Shown: positions 35,461 through 43,798, counted from the first letter of the stretch. The stretch is DNA of 64,000 nt from Neomegalonema perideroedes DSM 15528 (GCF_000374145.1 NZ_KB893654.1:646995-710994), one strand, 5' to 3'. Notes: a model not told the origin generated them from the sequence alone. Made by a program: numbers and translations.

Positions 35461-36545
35461 GCGTCGCTTTCACTCCCGACGACTTCCCCGCCCCGGTCGA
35501 CGAGGAGACCGCCGTGCAGATCGACCGCCTGACGGTCGTCTTCGGGCCGCGCCCGCGCAGGGCTCTGCCTTTGCTGGACGCGGGCGCGAACCGCATCCAG
35601 CTGCGCGAGGCGACCGGCCTGACGCTCGGCGTGCATGATTGCTCGCTGACCATCCGGCGCGGCGAGATCCTCGTGCTGATGGGGCTTTCGGGCTCGGGCA
35701 AATCCACCTTGCTCCGGAGCATCAACGGCCTCGCGCCCGCTCTGCGCGGCGAGGTCCGCATCCGCGACGGCGCCGAAATGACGCCCGTGACCTCGACCGA
35801 TCCGGCGGCTTTGCGGCGTCTGCGGCTGAAGCGCGTGACCATGGTGTTTCAGCATTTCGGGCTTCTGCCTTGGCGCAGCGTGGCCGAGAACGTCGGGCTG
35901 GGGCTGGAGCTGGCGGGGCTCAAGCCCGCCGAGCGCCGCGAGCGCGTGGCGGCGCAGCTGGACCTCGTGGGGCTTTCGCCTCTGGCCGAGCGCCGGGTGG
36001 GCGAATTGTCGGGCGGCCAGCAGCAGCGCGTCGGGCTGGCGCGGGCCATCGCCACCGAGGCCCCGATCCTGCTCATGGACGAACCTTTCTCCGCCCTTGA
36101 TCCTCTGATTCGCGCGAGGCTTCAGGACGAGCTTCTCGAACTTCAGGCGCGGCTGAAGCGGACCATCGTCTTCGTCAGCCACGATCTGGACGAAGCCTTC
36201 AAGATCGGCGACCGCATCGCCCTTTTAGAGGAGGGCCGCCTCGTGCAATGCGGCTCGGCGCGCGAGATCCTTTCGGCGCCCGCCACGCCCCATGTGGCGC
36301 AATTCGTGGCCCACGCCAATCCTCTGGAGGCGCTCACCGCCCGCGACGCCATGCGGCCCGGCGAAACCGCCTCCGACGGCTCGTCCGGCTCCGGGCGCTT
36401 CGCCGATCCCGACGCCACCTTGGGCCGGGTGATCCCTCTGTTCGGCGGCGGCGTGGATCACGTCGAGGTCCGCGAACATGGCCGCCCCATCGGAGTGATC
36501 CGCGCCGAGGACGTCTTGGCCGTGCTCGCCGGACGCGGGAGCTGA
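35457..36545 (+). CDS. choV: Choline ABC transporter ATP-binding protein
   Basis: ATPase of 362 residues energising choline uptake. Walker A GLSGSGKST, Q-loop VFQHFGLLPW, signature LSGGQQQRVGLARA, Walker B ILLMDEPFSALDPL and H-loop SHDLDEA are all present. The C-terminal 90 residues hold a CBS-like segment (GVDHVEVREHGRPIGVIRAE), as in ProV-type ATPases that sense osmolarity. The start is fixed by the ATGA overlap with choW; the upstream open frame is out of context. Confidence 0.94.
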   Translation: MSVAFTPDDFPAPVDEETAVQIDRLTVVFGPRPRRALPLLDAGANRIQLREATGLTLGVHDCSLTIRRGEILVLMGLSGSGKSTLLRSINGLAPALRGEVRIRDGAEMTPVTSTDPAALRRLRLKRVTMVFQHFGLLPWRSVAENVGLGLELAGLKPAERRERVAAQLDLVGLSPLAERRVGELSGGQQQRVGLARAIATEAPILLMDEPFSALDPLIRARLQDELLELQARLKRTIVFVSHDLDEAFKIGDRIALLEEGRLVQCGSAREILSAPATPHVAQFVAHANPLEALTARDAMRPGETASDGSSGSGRFADPDATLGRVIPLFGGGVDHVEVREHGRPIGVIRAEDVLAVLAGRGS

Positions 36546-36771
36546 AGCCTCCGCCTCGCCACGCGGCGCTTGCGTCCGGGCGGGGCGCCGCTTAAGCTCC
36601 TGCGCCAAGACGAAGGCGCCGGACAACGGCGCCCGGCTCGCGGAGGACGGGCCATGCGGCTTCCTAATCTCTTTCCCCCACGCGGAGAGGCCGTCTTGGC
36701 TTGAGTCCGCGCAGGCTGGAAGTCCACGGCGTCGCCCCCTCCGGAGATTCTCTCTGGAAGGCGGAAGTCTG

Positions 36772-38616
36772 ATGACGGAAAGCATTCGGAAAGAGGACTG
36801 GGAGCGATTTCGAGCCGTCGGCCGCGTGCCGCCCAGCATTCGTGAAATCGTCCTGCAATCCTGGCGGCGCTCCGAGAGGCTCGGCGGCGTCTCGAATTTA
36901 AAGCGCGCGCCCTGCGTGGGCGAGGAGGCGCTCGCGCGGACGAGGCGGGAGAACCGCAGCCTGCGCCGCGCGGCGCGTTCGGCGCTCGATCATTCCGGCT
37001 ATCTGCTCAAGGACGCGGGCGCGATGCTGCTGCTCTGCGACCGCGAAGGCGTGGTCATGGACATGGCGGGGGATCCGGGCGTGCTGGAGCGCGGCCGCGA
37101 AAATCATCTCGCCGAGGGCGGGCGCTGGGACGAATCGGCCATCGGCACCAACGCCATCGGCGCGGCGCTGCATACGCGGCGGGCGGTCGAGATCTCCGGG
37201 GTGGAGCATTTCGCCGAAGAGATCCAGCGCTGGACCTGCGCCGCCGCGCCCATCCTGCACCCGGCCACCGGCGACGTCCTCGGCGTGATCGACGTCTCCG
37301 GCCCGGTCGAAAGCGGCCAGCCGCACGGCCTCGCCTTCTCCAGCACTCTGGCGCTTCAGATGGAGGAGGCGCTCCGACATGAGATGGAGAGCGAGCGCCG
37401 CCGTCTGCTGGAGGGCCTCTTGCGCCGCCGGAGCCTCTGGCGCGAGGACGATCTGATTCTCTTCGACCGATTCGGCGCCGAGATCTACGCCACCGAGCGA
37501 TTCGCGCGCACCGCCTCCGAGATCGGCGATTTCGAGGGCTGGCGGGCGAATTCCGCTTGGGGCGAGGGGGTCTTGAACGAGAAATTCCGCGAAGACCTCG
37601 CGGCGGCTCTGCCGGGGGCTCAAGTGGAGGTGATTCAGGAGCGCGAGGAGCCTTTGGGCTTGCTCATCGCCTTGAGGCGGGCCCGGGCGCGCGGAAGAAG
37701 CCCTGAGGCCAAAGCCGCGGCGGGCGAGCCGGATCTCGCGTGGATCGCGGGGGGCGGTGCCGAGATGGCGCGGCTCTGCGCCGACGCGCGGCGTCTGGCG
37801 CGCGATTCCCGGGCCATCCTCATCGAGGGCGAGACGGGCGCCGGCAAAGAGACCCTCGCCCGCGCCCTGCATCAGGAGGCGGGGGGAGATCGCGGCGGAG
37901 TCTTCGAGATCCTCGCTTGCGGGCTGCTCTCGGTGGAGCGCCTGCGCGAGGAGGCGGGGCCTCGCGGCCTCGCGGAGCGTCTGGCGCGTCAGGGCGGGGC
38001 GCTCTGCCTCGACGAGCCCGCCGAGACTCCGCCTGAGGCGCAATCGGCGCTGATGGAGCTTCTGCGGGCGGTGCGCCTGAGGCCGGAGGCTCCGGTCTGG
38101 ATCTACACGCTTTCGACGCGGGATCTGGCGGCGGAGGCCGAGGGAGGGCGCATCCGGCGCGAACTCTATTATCGTCTGGCGGGGGCGCGCCTGACCGCGC
38201 CGCCTCTGCGCGCGCGCCGCGAGGAGATTCCGCGGCTCATCCTGCGCTTCGCCGAAGAGGCCGCCGCCCGCTCCGGCGACAAGCCTTTGCGTTTCACGCC
38301 CGCGGCTCTGGCGCGGCTCAAGGCGCATGAGTGGTTCGGCAACATCCGCGAATTGCGCAATCTCGTCGAAACTCTGTCGAGCGTCTCGCTGAACCGTCTG
38401 GCGGATCTGCGCGACTTGCCGCCGGAGATCGCGCCGCCGCGCCGCGAGGTCTCGGAGGAGACCCTCCGCGACCGCGAAAAGGCCGAGATCCTCGCCATGG
38501 TGGCGGCGGTGGACGGCAATCTGACCGAGGCGGCCAAACGTCTGGGGGTGGCGCGCTCGACGCTGTATCTCAAGCTGGATTCCTACGGCTTCCGGCGGGC
38601 GCCCGCCCGGCGCTAG
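36772..38616 (+). CDS. AcoR/AcxR-type Fis-family activator lacking the GAFTGA motif
   Basis: Transcriptional regulator of 614 residues. A GAF sensor lies at about 80-205 (DESAIGTNAIGAALHTRRAV and EIQRWTCAAAPILHP are typical of AcoR). The AAA+ domain is at 325-540, with Walker A GETGAGKE (353-360) and Walker B ALCLDEP (410-416). A Fis-type HTH lies at 570-606 (GNLTEAAKRLGVARSTLYLK). The region between Walker A and B is short, and the ESELFGHEKGAFTGA loop that contacts sigma-54 is missing. It therefore probably does not activate sigma-54 promoters in the usual way. Same strand as acxABC 6 kb downstream, so it may be the acetone carboxylase regulator separated from its target. Confidence 0.85.
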   Translation: MTESIRKEDWERFRAVGRVPPSIREIVLQSWRRSERLGGVSNLKRAPCVGEEALARTRRENRSLRRAARSALDHSGYLLKDAGAMLLLCDREGVVMDMAGDPGVLERGRENHLAEGGRWDESAIGTNAIGAALHTRRAVEISGVEHFAEEIQRWTCAAAPILHPATGDVLGVIDVSGPVESGQPHGLAFSSTLALQMEEALRHEMESERRRLLEGLLRRRSLWREDDLILFDRFGAEIYATERFARTASEIGDFEGWRANSAWGEGVLNEKFREDLAAALPGAQVEVIQEREEPLGLLIALRRARARGRSPEAKAAAGEPDLAWIAGGGAEMARLCADARRLARDSRAILIEGETGAGKETLARALHQEAGGDRGGVFEILACGLLSVERLREEAGPRGLAERLARQGGALCLDEPAETPPEAQSALMELLRAVRLRPEAPVWIYTLSTRDLAAEAEGGRIRRELYYRLAGARLTAPPLRARREEIPRLILRFAEEAAARSGDKPLRFTPAALARLKAHEWFGNIRELRNLVETLSSVSLNRLADLRDLPPEIAPPRREVSEETLRDREKAEILAMVAAVDGNLTEAAKRLGVARSTLYLKLDSYGFRRAPARR

Positions 38617-38793
38617 AGCATTTTCCAGCGAAGCCGGAACGGCTTCGCGTCGCGAAAATGCGACCAGAGGAGAATCTGAAGCATTTTCCAGCGAAGTCGG
38701 AACGGCTTCGCGTCGCGAAAACGCGACCAGAGAAGCATCTGAAGCATTTTCCAGTGAAGTCGGAACGGCTTCGCGTCGCGAAAATGCGACCAG
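38617..38793. repeat. Three tandem copies of a 51-bp palindromic repeat, 63-bp period
   Basis: Cores at 38617-38667, 38680-38730 and 38743-38793. Each can fold with an inner stem GCGAAGCCG/CGGCTTCGC and an outer stem GCATTTTC/GAAAATGC (wobbles and mismatches in copies 2 and 3). Between cores lie 12-bp spacers. Single copies recur at 40231-40281 (inverted) and 49286-49334. The layout resembles REP/RIME-like intergenic palindromes of alphaproteobacteria. The array fills the gap between the AcoR-type gene and the CysC gene. Confidence 0.9.
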
Positions 38794-39312
38794 CTAAGAG
38801 GCCAGAAGGCGCAAGGCGGCCTCCACCGCCTCCTCAAGCCCGAGCGCGGCGGAATCCAGCCGCAAATCCGGGGCTTCGGGGGGCTCGTAAGGGGCGTCGT
38901 AGCCGGTGAGGCCATGGATCTCGCCGCGGGCGGCTTGGGCGTAGAGGCCCTTGGGGTCGCGGGCGCGGCGGATCTCCGGCGGGGCGTCGAGATGGAGCTC
39001 GAAGAAGGGGCGCCCCGCGAGGCTTTCGCGGGCGCGGCGGCGGCCCTCGGCCAGAGGCGAGACCAGCGCCAGAATCGCGATCACGCCGCAAGCGCTCAGG
39101 ATTTCGGCGGCTTGGGCGGCGCGGCGCATGTTCTCCAGCCGGTCGGCCTCGGAGAATCCGAGATCGCGGCAAGGGCCTTGACGCAGGTCGTCGCCGTCGA
39201 GGACCGCCGCCGCCCGCCCGAGGCCGCCCAAGCGCGCCGCAAGCGCCCGCGCCAAGGTGGTTTTCCCGGCGGCGGGCGGCCCGGTCAGCCAGAAGACCGC
39301 CGCTTTATCCAT
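38794..39312 (-). CDS. cysC: Adenylylsulfate (APS) kinase, CysC-like
   Basis: P-loop kinase of 172 residues that phosphorylates APS to PAPS, or a related substrate. Walker A GPPAAGKT (11-18), DGDDLR (39-44), LGFSEADRLENMRRAA, ALVSPLAEGRR and the lid DPKGLYAQAARGEIHGLTG followed by APYEPPEAPDLRLD are all CysC features. I start at MDKAAVFWLTGP (39312), inside the end of the STM4011-like gene (8-bp overlap), so it is coupled to the radical SAM genes and not to a sulfate-assimilation operon. No CysD/CysN or sulfotransferase is nearby. Confidence 0.9.
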   Translation of the reverse strand: MDKAAVFWLTGPPAAGKTTLARALAARLGGLGRAAAVLDGDDLRQGPCRDLGFSEADRLENMRRAAQAAEILSACGVIAILALVSPLAEGRRRARESLAGRPFFELHLDAPPEIRRARDPKGLYAQAARGEIHGLTGYDAPYEPPEAPDLRLDSAALGLEEAVEAALRLLAS

Positions 39313-40291
39313 AGGCCCTCGCGCCCGGCTGAGGCGCCAGACGCCCCAAGGCCCAGCCGTCGGCGAAAAGCGGATCGATCCCAAGATCCTTCATATGGAC
39401 ATAGCCGATATGGCAGGAGCAGGAGGCCCGCGAACAGAGCCGCGGCGCGAGGATCTCCTCGATGGGGCGGGCGTAGAGATTTCCCATGCTCTCGCCGATG
39501 AAATGGCAGGGGCGCACCTCGCCTTCTCCATTGACCGAAATCGCCGTGGAGCCCGCCGCGCAAGGCCGCCCGAGGCTCGGATAGGCGCGGCGATTGAGGT
39601 CGAAAAGCGGATCGATCTCGCGCCAGCCCGCGAGGCTTTCCGCGTCGTCGTAATCGGGGTCGCCGTCCTTATAGGCGTTGACCCAGAGATAAACGCCTTC
39701 CGGCAGATCCTCCCGCAGGCGCCGGGCTTCGGGCAGATGCTCGCGAATCCCCACGATCCCGACGCAAAAGCTCACGCCCATCTCCGCCATGGCGCGGCAG
39801 GAGCGCAGGAAGCTCTCGCGCGGAGTCTCGCCGGGATGGAAGCTGCACCAGAAGCTCGCCGTCGCGCGATTCAGATCCCGCATCCACGCCACGGAGCAGG
39901 AGAGATTCGTCTGAATCGCCACGCGCTGAACCTGCGGCCCATGGCTCAGACGGATCAGCGCCTCGCGATAGGGGCGGCGGATCAGAGCCTCGCCCCATGG
40001 GGTGAAGAGAATCCGCAGGCGGTCTTCGGCAGGCCGGGCCAAGACCCAATCGGCGAAACGATTCAGAGCGGCGGCGTCCCGCGCGAGGGCGGCGCGGTCG
40101 TCTTTGGTCTTGGCGAAGGGGCAATAGACGCAGCCGTAATTGCAGCTTTCCAGAGGTCCGCGCCACAGAACATCCAGATCCAGAGCCTTTTCCGATCCTC
40201 TCGGATCGTTCAAAGGCTCCGGCTTTTGAGCTGGTCGCGTTTTCGCGACGCGAAGCCTTTCAGGCTTCGCTGAAAAACGCTCTAGCGCCAT
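39305..40291 (-). CDS. STM4011-family radical SAM protein with SPASM-like C-terminus
   Basis: 328 residues. The radical SAM cluster motif is C50-NYG-C54-VY-C57. Family blocks: FTPWGEALIRRPYREALIRL, VAIQTNLSC, FHPGETP and YLWVNAYK. A second cysteine set (C244, C262 in VRPCHFIGESMGNLY, C286, C291, C293) resembles a SPASM domain that holds auxiliary Fe-S clusters, as in peptide- and sulfatase-modifying enzymes. The reaction is unknown. The only ATG (40291) overlaps the end of the next radical SAM gene, and residues about 4-20 are encoded by a copy of the palindromic repeat; a TTG start near residue 27 is an alternative. Confidence 0.85.
   Translation of the reverse strand: MALERFSAKPERLRVAKTRPAQKPEPLNDPRGSEKALDLDVLWRGPLESCNYGCVYCPFAKTKDDRAALARDAAALNRFADWVLARPAEDRLRILFTPWGEALIRRPYREALIRLSHGPQVQRVAIQTNLSCSVAWMRDLNRATASFWCSFHPGETPRESFLRSCRAMAEMGVSFCVGIVGIREHLPEARRLREDLPEGVYLWVNAYKDGDPDYDDAESLAGWREIDPLFDLNRRAYPSLGRPCAAGSTAISVNGEGEVRPCHFIGESMGNLYARPIEEILAPRLCSRASCSCHIGYVHMKDLGIDPLFADGWALGRLAPQPGARAYG
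40231..40281 (-). repeat. Single inverted copy of the 51-bp palindromic repeat
   Basis: Reverse complement closely matches the core at 38617-38667, with the inner stem GCGAAGCC/GGCTTCGC and outer AGCGTTTTT/AAAACGC arms. It lies inside the reading frame of the STM4011-like gene, just after the stop of the STM4012-like gene. Confidence 0.85.
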
Positions 40292-41625
40292 GCGTAGGCC
40301 TCCATGCGGGCGCGGGTCGGGGCCGAGACCAGCCAAGGCCCCACGGCGTCGGAGCGCTCCAACCCCGCCTCGGTGAGGATCAGCCTTCCGGCTTGTTCTT
40401 GCGCCAAACCCGCCGCCTCCAGAGCCGCCAGCTCCGGCAGAGCCTCCCGCGCCGCCAAGCCGAAAAGCTTCGCGCAGCGCGCCAGCTCCAGCCCCTCCAG
40501 ATTGAGCAGCGACTTGATGACGAAACGGCGAATCCGCTCCTCCTCGCCGAGGATCACGCCATGGCGCGCCTTTGAGAAATCCTGCGTCTCCTCATAGCTC
40601 CGCAGCAGATCGAGGATCGCCGCCCGGCCCACCGCATAGGGCTGGGCGTAATGGAGATTCCGCGTATAGGAGCGCGCGCCGGGGCCTATGCCGACCATGC
40701 CGTCCTCCTGACAGGCGTAATCGTCGCGAGGCGCGGTGCCGGCTTCGTCGGCCCGCTCGAAACGCCGCATGGAGGCTTGGACATAGCCCGCCGCCTTCAG
40801 CCGATCCCGCCCCAGACGATAGAGCGCGAGCCTTTGCGCATCCCATGCGGGGTCTGGCGGCGCCTCCCTCTGAGCGACGAGGCCCCGTCTTTTGCCAAGC
40901 CCCGTCAGAGGCCGCACGTAAAGCGGATAGAGATAAATCTCCTCCGGCGACCATGTGAGCGCCCGCTCCAGATCGGCGAGGAATCCGGCTTCGGTCTGGC
41001 CCTCGGCGCCATAGATCAGATCGAGATTCAGCCGCGCCCCGCTCGCCTCCCGGATCAGATCGAGGGCGCGGGGAGCCTCTTCGGCGCGGGCGGGACGGCC
41101 CATGGCGCGCAGCGTCTTTTGGTCGAAGCTCTCGATTCCAATGCTGATCCGCGTGACGCCCTGCGCCTGCATGACCTCCAGCCGATCCGCCGTCGTCCGG
41201 CCCGGCGAGGTCTCGACGCCGAGATCCCGCAGCCCCGGCGCGAGCTTCCCCATCAGCGCGAAAAGGCGCTCCAGCTGCGCCGCCGTCAGATGGGTCGGGG
41301 TGCCGCCGCCCACCGCCCCGAGCGCGAAGCTCCGCGCGCCGAGGGCCTCGTCGAGCGCCGCCGCCTCGCGCGCCAGAGCCTTGAGCCAGCGCTCGACGGC
41401 GGAATCCTCGGCGTTGGAGACCGTGAAGAGATTGCAGAATCCGCAGCGCATTTCGCAGAAAGGCACATGGACGTAGAGGAAAAGATTGCTCCGGTCCTCC
41501 GCGCTCCAGAGATCCTTCAGCGCCGGAGGCTGCGCGAAAGGGCGATAGGCGGTCTTGTGCGGATAAGCGTAGAGATAGCTTTGATAGGGCGAAGCTTGGA
41601 TCAGATCGGCGAGTCTGTCCTGCAT
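40282..41625 (-). CDS. STM4012-family radical SAM protein (HemN-like)
   Basis: 447 residues, related to coproporphyrinogen dehydrogenase HemN/HemW. Cluster motif C57-EMR-C61-GF-C64, preceded by NLFLYVHVPF. HemN-like motifs GGGTPTHL, GVTRISIGIESFDQ and LNLDLIYGAEGQT follow. A C-terminal HemN-type winged domain (ERIRRFVIKSLLNLEGLELA) is present. I start at MQDRLADLIQ (41625); the frame is open far upstream, but the region beyond is antisense to the LRR gene. Radical SAM partner of the STM4011-like enzyme; natural substrate unknown. Not a standard HemN, since it belongs to a conserved cassette. Confidence 0.88.
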   Translation of the reverse strand: MQDRLADLIQASPYQSYLYAYPHKTAYRPFAQPPALKDLWSAEDRSNLFLYVHVPFCEMRCGFCNLFTVSNAEDSAVERWLKALAREAAALDEALGARSFALGAVGGGTPTHLTAAQLERLFALMGKLAPGLRDLGVETSPGRTTADRLEVMQAQGVTRISIGIESFDQKTLRAMGRPARAEEAPRALDLIREASGARLNLDLIYGAEGQTEAGFLADLERALTWSPEEIYLYPLYVRPLTGLGKRRGLVAQREAPPDPAWDAQRLALYRLGRDRLKAAGYVQASMRRFERADEAGTAPRDDYACQEDGMVGIGPGARSYTRNLHYAQPYAVGRAAILDLLRSYEETQDFSKARHGVILGEEERIRRFVIKSLLNLEGLELARCAKLFGLAAREALPELAALEAAGLAQEQAGRLILTEAGLERSDAVGPWLVSAPTRARMEAYAWR

Positions 41626-41646
41626 GATCCTGCCTTGATTTTGAAA

Positions 41647-41664
41647 CATAAGATGAACATTATG
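41647..41664. promoter_or_regulatory. AT-rich dyad between the divergent STM4012 and STM4015 arms
   Basis: CATAA and TTATG arms with an 8-bp spacer lie within the 93-bp intergenic region (41626-41718) from which both arms of the cassette must be transcribed. It may hold an operator or the overlapping -10 regions. Weak dyad; no regulator is encoded within the cassette. Confidence 0.35.
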
Positions 41665-41718
41665 CCATGAGCGGCTTGCGAAGGCCAGAGACCCTTTCAG
41701 ATCAGGAGCGAAACGCCC

Positions 41719-42639
41719 ATGACGATCAACGCGCATCTCACGGAGTTCTTCGGCAAGCCGGTCCGCGACTTCAAACCCGGCGAGAGCTTCGATCTGCAAG
41801 CCTTCGCGCCGCGTCTCTCGGTGGATTACGACGCTTACAGCGAAGGCGTGACATGGGCGCGGCGTCTGGAAGAGCTTCTGGCGCTTCCCGGCGCGGGCGA
41901 CGTCACGCATCTCGTGGCGGGGAGCTATGAGGGCCATGAGGGCGACATGAACGCCGCCATGGCCATCGGGCCTTTGGTCGAGCGCCGGGCCGCCTTGCCG
42001 AAACTGGAGGCGCTTTTCCTCGGCGACATCACCTTTGAGGAGACGGAGATCTCTTGGATCGAGCCGCAGGACGCCGAGCCGATCCTGAAGGCTTATTCCG
42101 ATCTGCGGGCCTTCGGCCTGCGCGGGCGCGTGTCGAATTTCGGCGCTCAGAGCCTGCCGCGTCTGGAGCGTCTGATTCTGGAGAACACCGGCCTGACCAA
42201 GGATAATCTCGCCCAGATCCTCGCCTTCGAGGCGCCTGCGCTGGTCGATCTGGAGATCTGGACCGGATCGGAGAATTACGGCGCCGACACTTCGGTGGAG
42301 GATCTCGCGCCGCTGCTCTCGGGCGAGCTTTTCCCCAAGCTGAACCGCTTGCGGCTCAAGGACAGCGAATACGCCGACGAGATCGCGAAAGCCGTGGTCA
42401 AGTCGCCGATCTTCTCGCGTCTGAAGACTCTGGACCTCTCCATGGGAACCTTGGGCGACGAGGGCGCGGCGGCTCTGCTGGAGGCTCTGCCGGGGGCGAA
42501 TCTGAAGCTGCTGGACCTCAGCCATCATTATATGAGCGACGCCATGATGGAGAAATTCGCCGCTTTCGGCCCGAGGGTCGTCATGGCGGATCAGCAGAAG
42601 GAGGAGGATTACGGGCGCTATATCGCGGTCGCTGAGTGA
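41719..42639 (+). CDS. STM4015-family leucine-rich-repeat protein
   Basis: 306 residues. Leucine-rich repeats occupy about residues 90-290: LPKLEALFLGDITF, LPRLERLILENTGLT, FPKLNRLRLKDSEY, FSRLKTLDLSMGTLGDEGA and ANLKLLDLSHHYMSD. EISWIEPQDAEPILKAYSDL and the closing YGRYIAVAE tail fit the STM4015 family. No signal peptide, so it is probably cytosolic. The repeat surface suggests protein binding; the conserved tail makes it a candidate scaffold or substrate for the cassette enzymes (inference). It overlaps the next gene by 4 bp (GTGA). Confidence 0.88.
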   Translation: MTINAHLTEFFGKPVRDFKPGESFDLQAFAPRLSVDYDAYSEGVTWARRLEELLALPGAGDVTHLVAGSYEGHEGDMNAAMAIGPLVERRAALPKLEALFLGDITFEETEISWIEPQDAEPILKAYSDLRAFGLRGRVSNFGAQSLPRLERLILENTGLTKDNLAQILAFEAPALVDLEIWTGSENYGADTSVEDLAPLLSGELFPKLNRLRLKDSEYADEIAKAVVKSPIFSRLKTLDLSMGTLGDEGAAALLEALPGANLKLLDLSHHYMSDAMMEKFAAFGPRVVMADQQKEEDYGRYIAVAE

Positions 42640-43787
42640 GGCTTCCGCTTCTGGCGCTTCTGGCCGAGCCGGGGCCGCGTCTGGATTCATGGCGCGCGGC
42701 CTGCCGGAGGATGGGCGCGCCTGAGCCTCTCCTCGTGAGCTACGCCGAGGCGCTCCGCCATCCGGAGCTTCTGACCGAGGCCGCCGCCCGCGCCGAGATT
42801 CTCCGCGCGGAGAGTCCCGGCGGCGGGGCGGAGATTCAGCGGTTGTTCGCCGAAGCCGCGGGCCATGATCCCGGCCCGCTTCCAGAGGCTGGGGATTATG
42901 GCCGCATCGCGCCGCCCGGTCCCTTTCTGGCGGGGCTGCGCCTCGCCATGGCGCGGCTGGCTCAGGCCGCCGCCGAGACCGGCCGCCCCAGCCTGACCGA
43001 TCCCGAGGCGGTTCCGCTCCTCTTTGAAAAGCTGGAGAGCCAGAGCCGTTTCAAAGCGGCGGGCCTGCCGGTTCCGCCTCTGCTCGGCGCAATCGCGGGC
43101 TGGGAGGATCTGGAGGCGAAGATGCGCGCCGCAAACCTGCGGCGGGCCTTCGTCAAGCTGCGCGGCGGCTCGGCCGCTTCGGGGGTGGCGGCGGTGGAGC
43201 TTCAGGGGCCGCGTCTGAGGCTCTGGACCACCGCCACGCTGGAGCCTTCCGGCGCGCTTTACAACACACGCCGCCCGCAACGCCCTCTGGACGACGAGGC
43301 CCGCCGCTGGGTCGATGCTCTGGGGCGGCTCGGCGCTCATGCCGAGGCTTGGATTCCCAAACTCAAGCTCGACGGGCTGAACGCCGATCTGCGGCTGGTG
43401 ACTCTCGGCGGCGAGCCCGCTCATGGCTTAGTCAGGCGGGCGGGGGTTCCGCAAACCAATCTGCATCTCGGCGGCGAGCGCCTGCCGCCGGAGGCTCTGT
43501 GGGCGCAGGTCGGCGCGGAGACATGGACGCGAATTCTGGATCTTGCGCGGCGGGCGGCGGGGCTTTTCCCGCGCCATTCTGCGCTTGGGCTGGATCTGGC
43601 GGTCCATGAGGACGGCGAGCGGGTTTTCCTGCTGGAGGCCAACGCCTTCGGCGACCATCTCAAGGGCGCGCTTCATGAGGGGCTGGATCCGCATGAGGCG
43701 CAGGTGAAGCGGATGCGGGCGTGGCTGGAGGCGGAGCGCGGCCCGAAAAGTGGTTTCCGGTTTTCGGACAAGCCGCGCAACCCATAA
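42636..43787 (+). CDS. STM4014-family protein, ATP-grasp-like
   Basis: 383 residues starting at GTG (42636), coupled to the LRR gene by a GTGA overlap. ATP-grasp features are visible: FEKLESQSRFKAAGLPVPPL (114-150 region), the glycine-rich FVKLRGGSAASG (172-183), and the Mg-binding end GLDLAV (D320) with LLEANAFGDHL (332-342). Such enzymes ligate an activated carboxylate to an amine or thiol. The last 15 residues are encoded by a CGAAAAG...TTTTCGG repeat, so the natural C-terminus may be shorter in relatives. Substrate unknown. Confidence 0.85.
   Translation: MRLPLLALLAEPGPRLDSWRAACRRMGAPEPLLVSYAEALRHPELLTEAAARAEILRAESPGGGAEIQRLFAEAAGHDPGPLPEAGDYGRIAPPGPFLAGLRLAMARLAQAAAETGRPSLTDPEAVPLLFEKLESQSRFKAAGLPVPPLLGAIAGWEDLEAKMRAANLRRAFVKLRGGSAASGVAAVELQGPRLRLWTTATLEPSGALYNTRRPQRPLDDEARRWVDALGRLGAHAEAWIPKLKLDGLNADLRLVTLGGEPAHGLVRRAGVPQTNLHLGGERLPPEALWAQVGAETWTRILDLARRAAGLFPRHSALGLDLAVHEDGERVFLLEANAFGDHLKGALHEGLDPHEAQVKRMRAWLEAERGPKSGFRFSDKPRNP
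43743..43767. repeat. Palindromic repeat CCGAAAA...TTTTCGG inside the STM4014-like gene end
   Basis: Perfect 7-bp arms (43743-43749 and 43761-43767) around GTGGTTTCCGG. It resembles the short palindrome containing CGAAAAGTGG that is common between genes in Rhizobiales. Here it is translated in frame as part of the last 15 codons. Confidence 0.75.
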
Positions 43788-43798
43788 AGGGATATGAC

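Noticed and set aside
38617-38793. Tandem repeats as a CRISPR array
   Set aside because: Spacers are 12 bp and nearly identical, repeats are 51 bp and palindromic, and no cas genes are present.
38331-38909. Open frame with the repeated peptide KPERLRVAK/KSERLRVAK
   Set aside because: It is a translation of the three palindromic DNA repeats; no ribosome site and it overlaps the AcoR-type gene.
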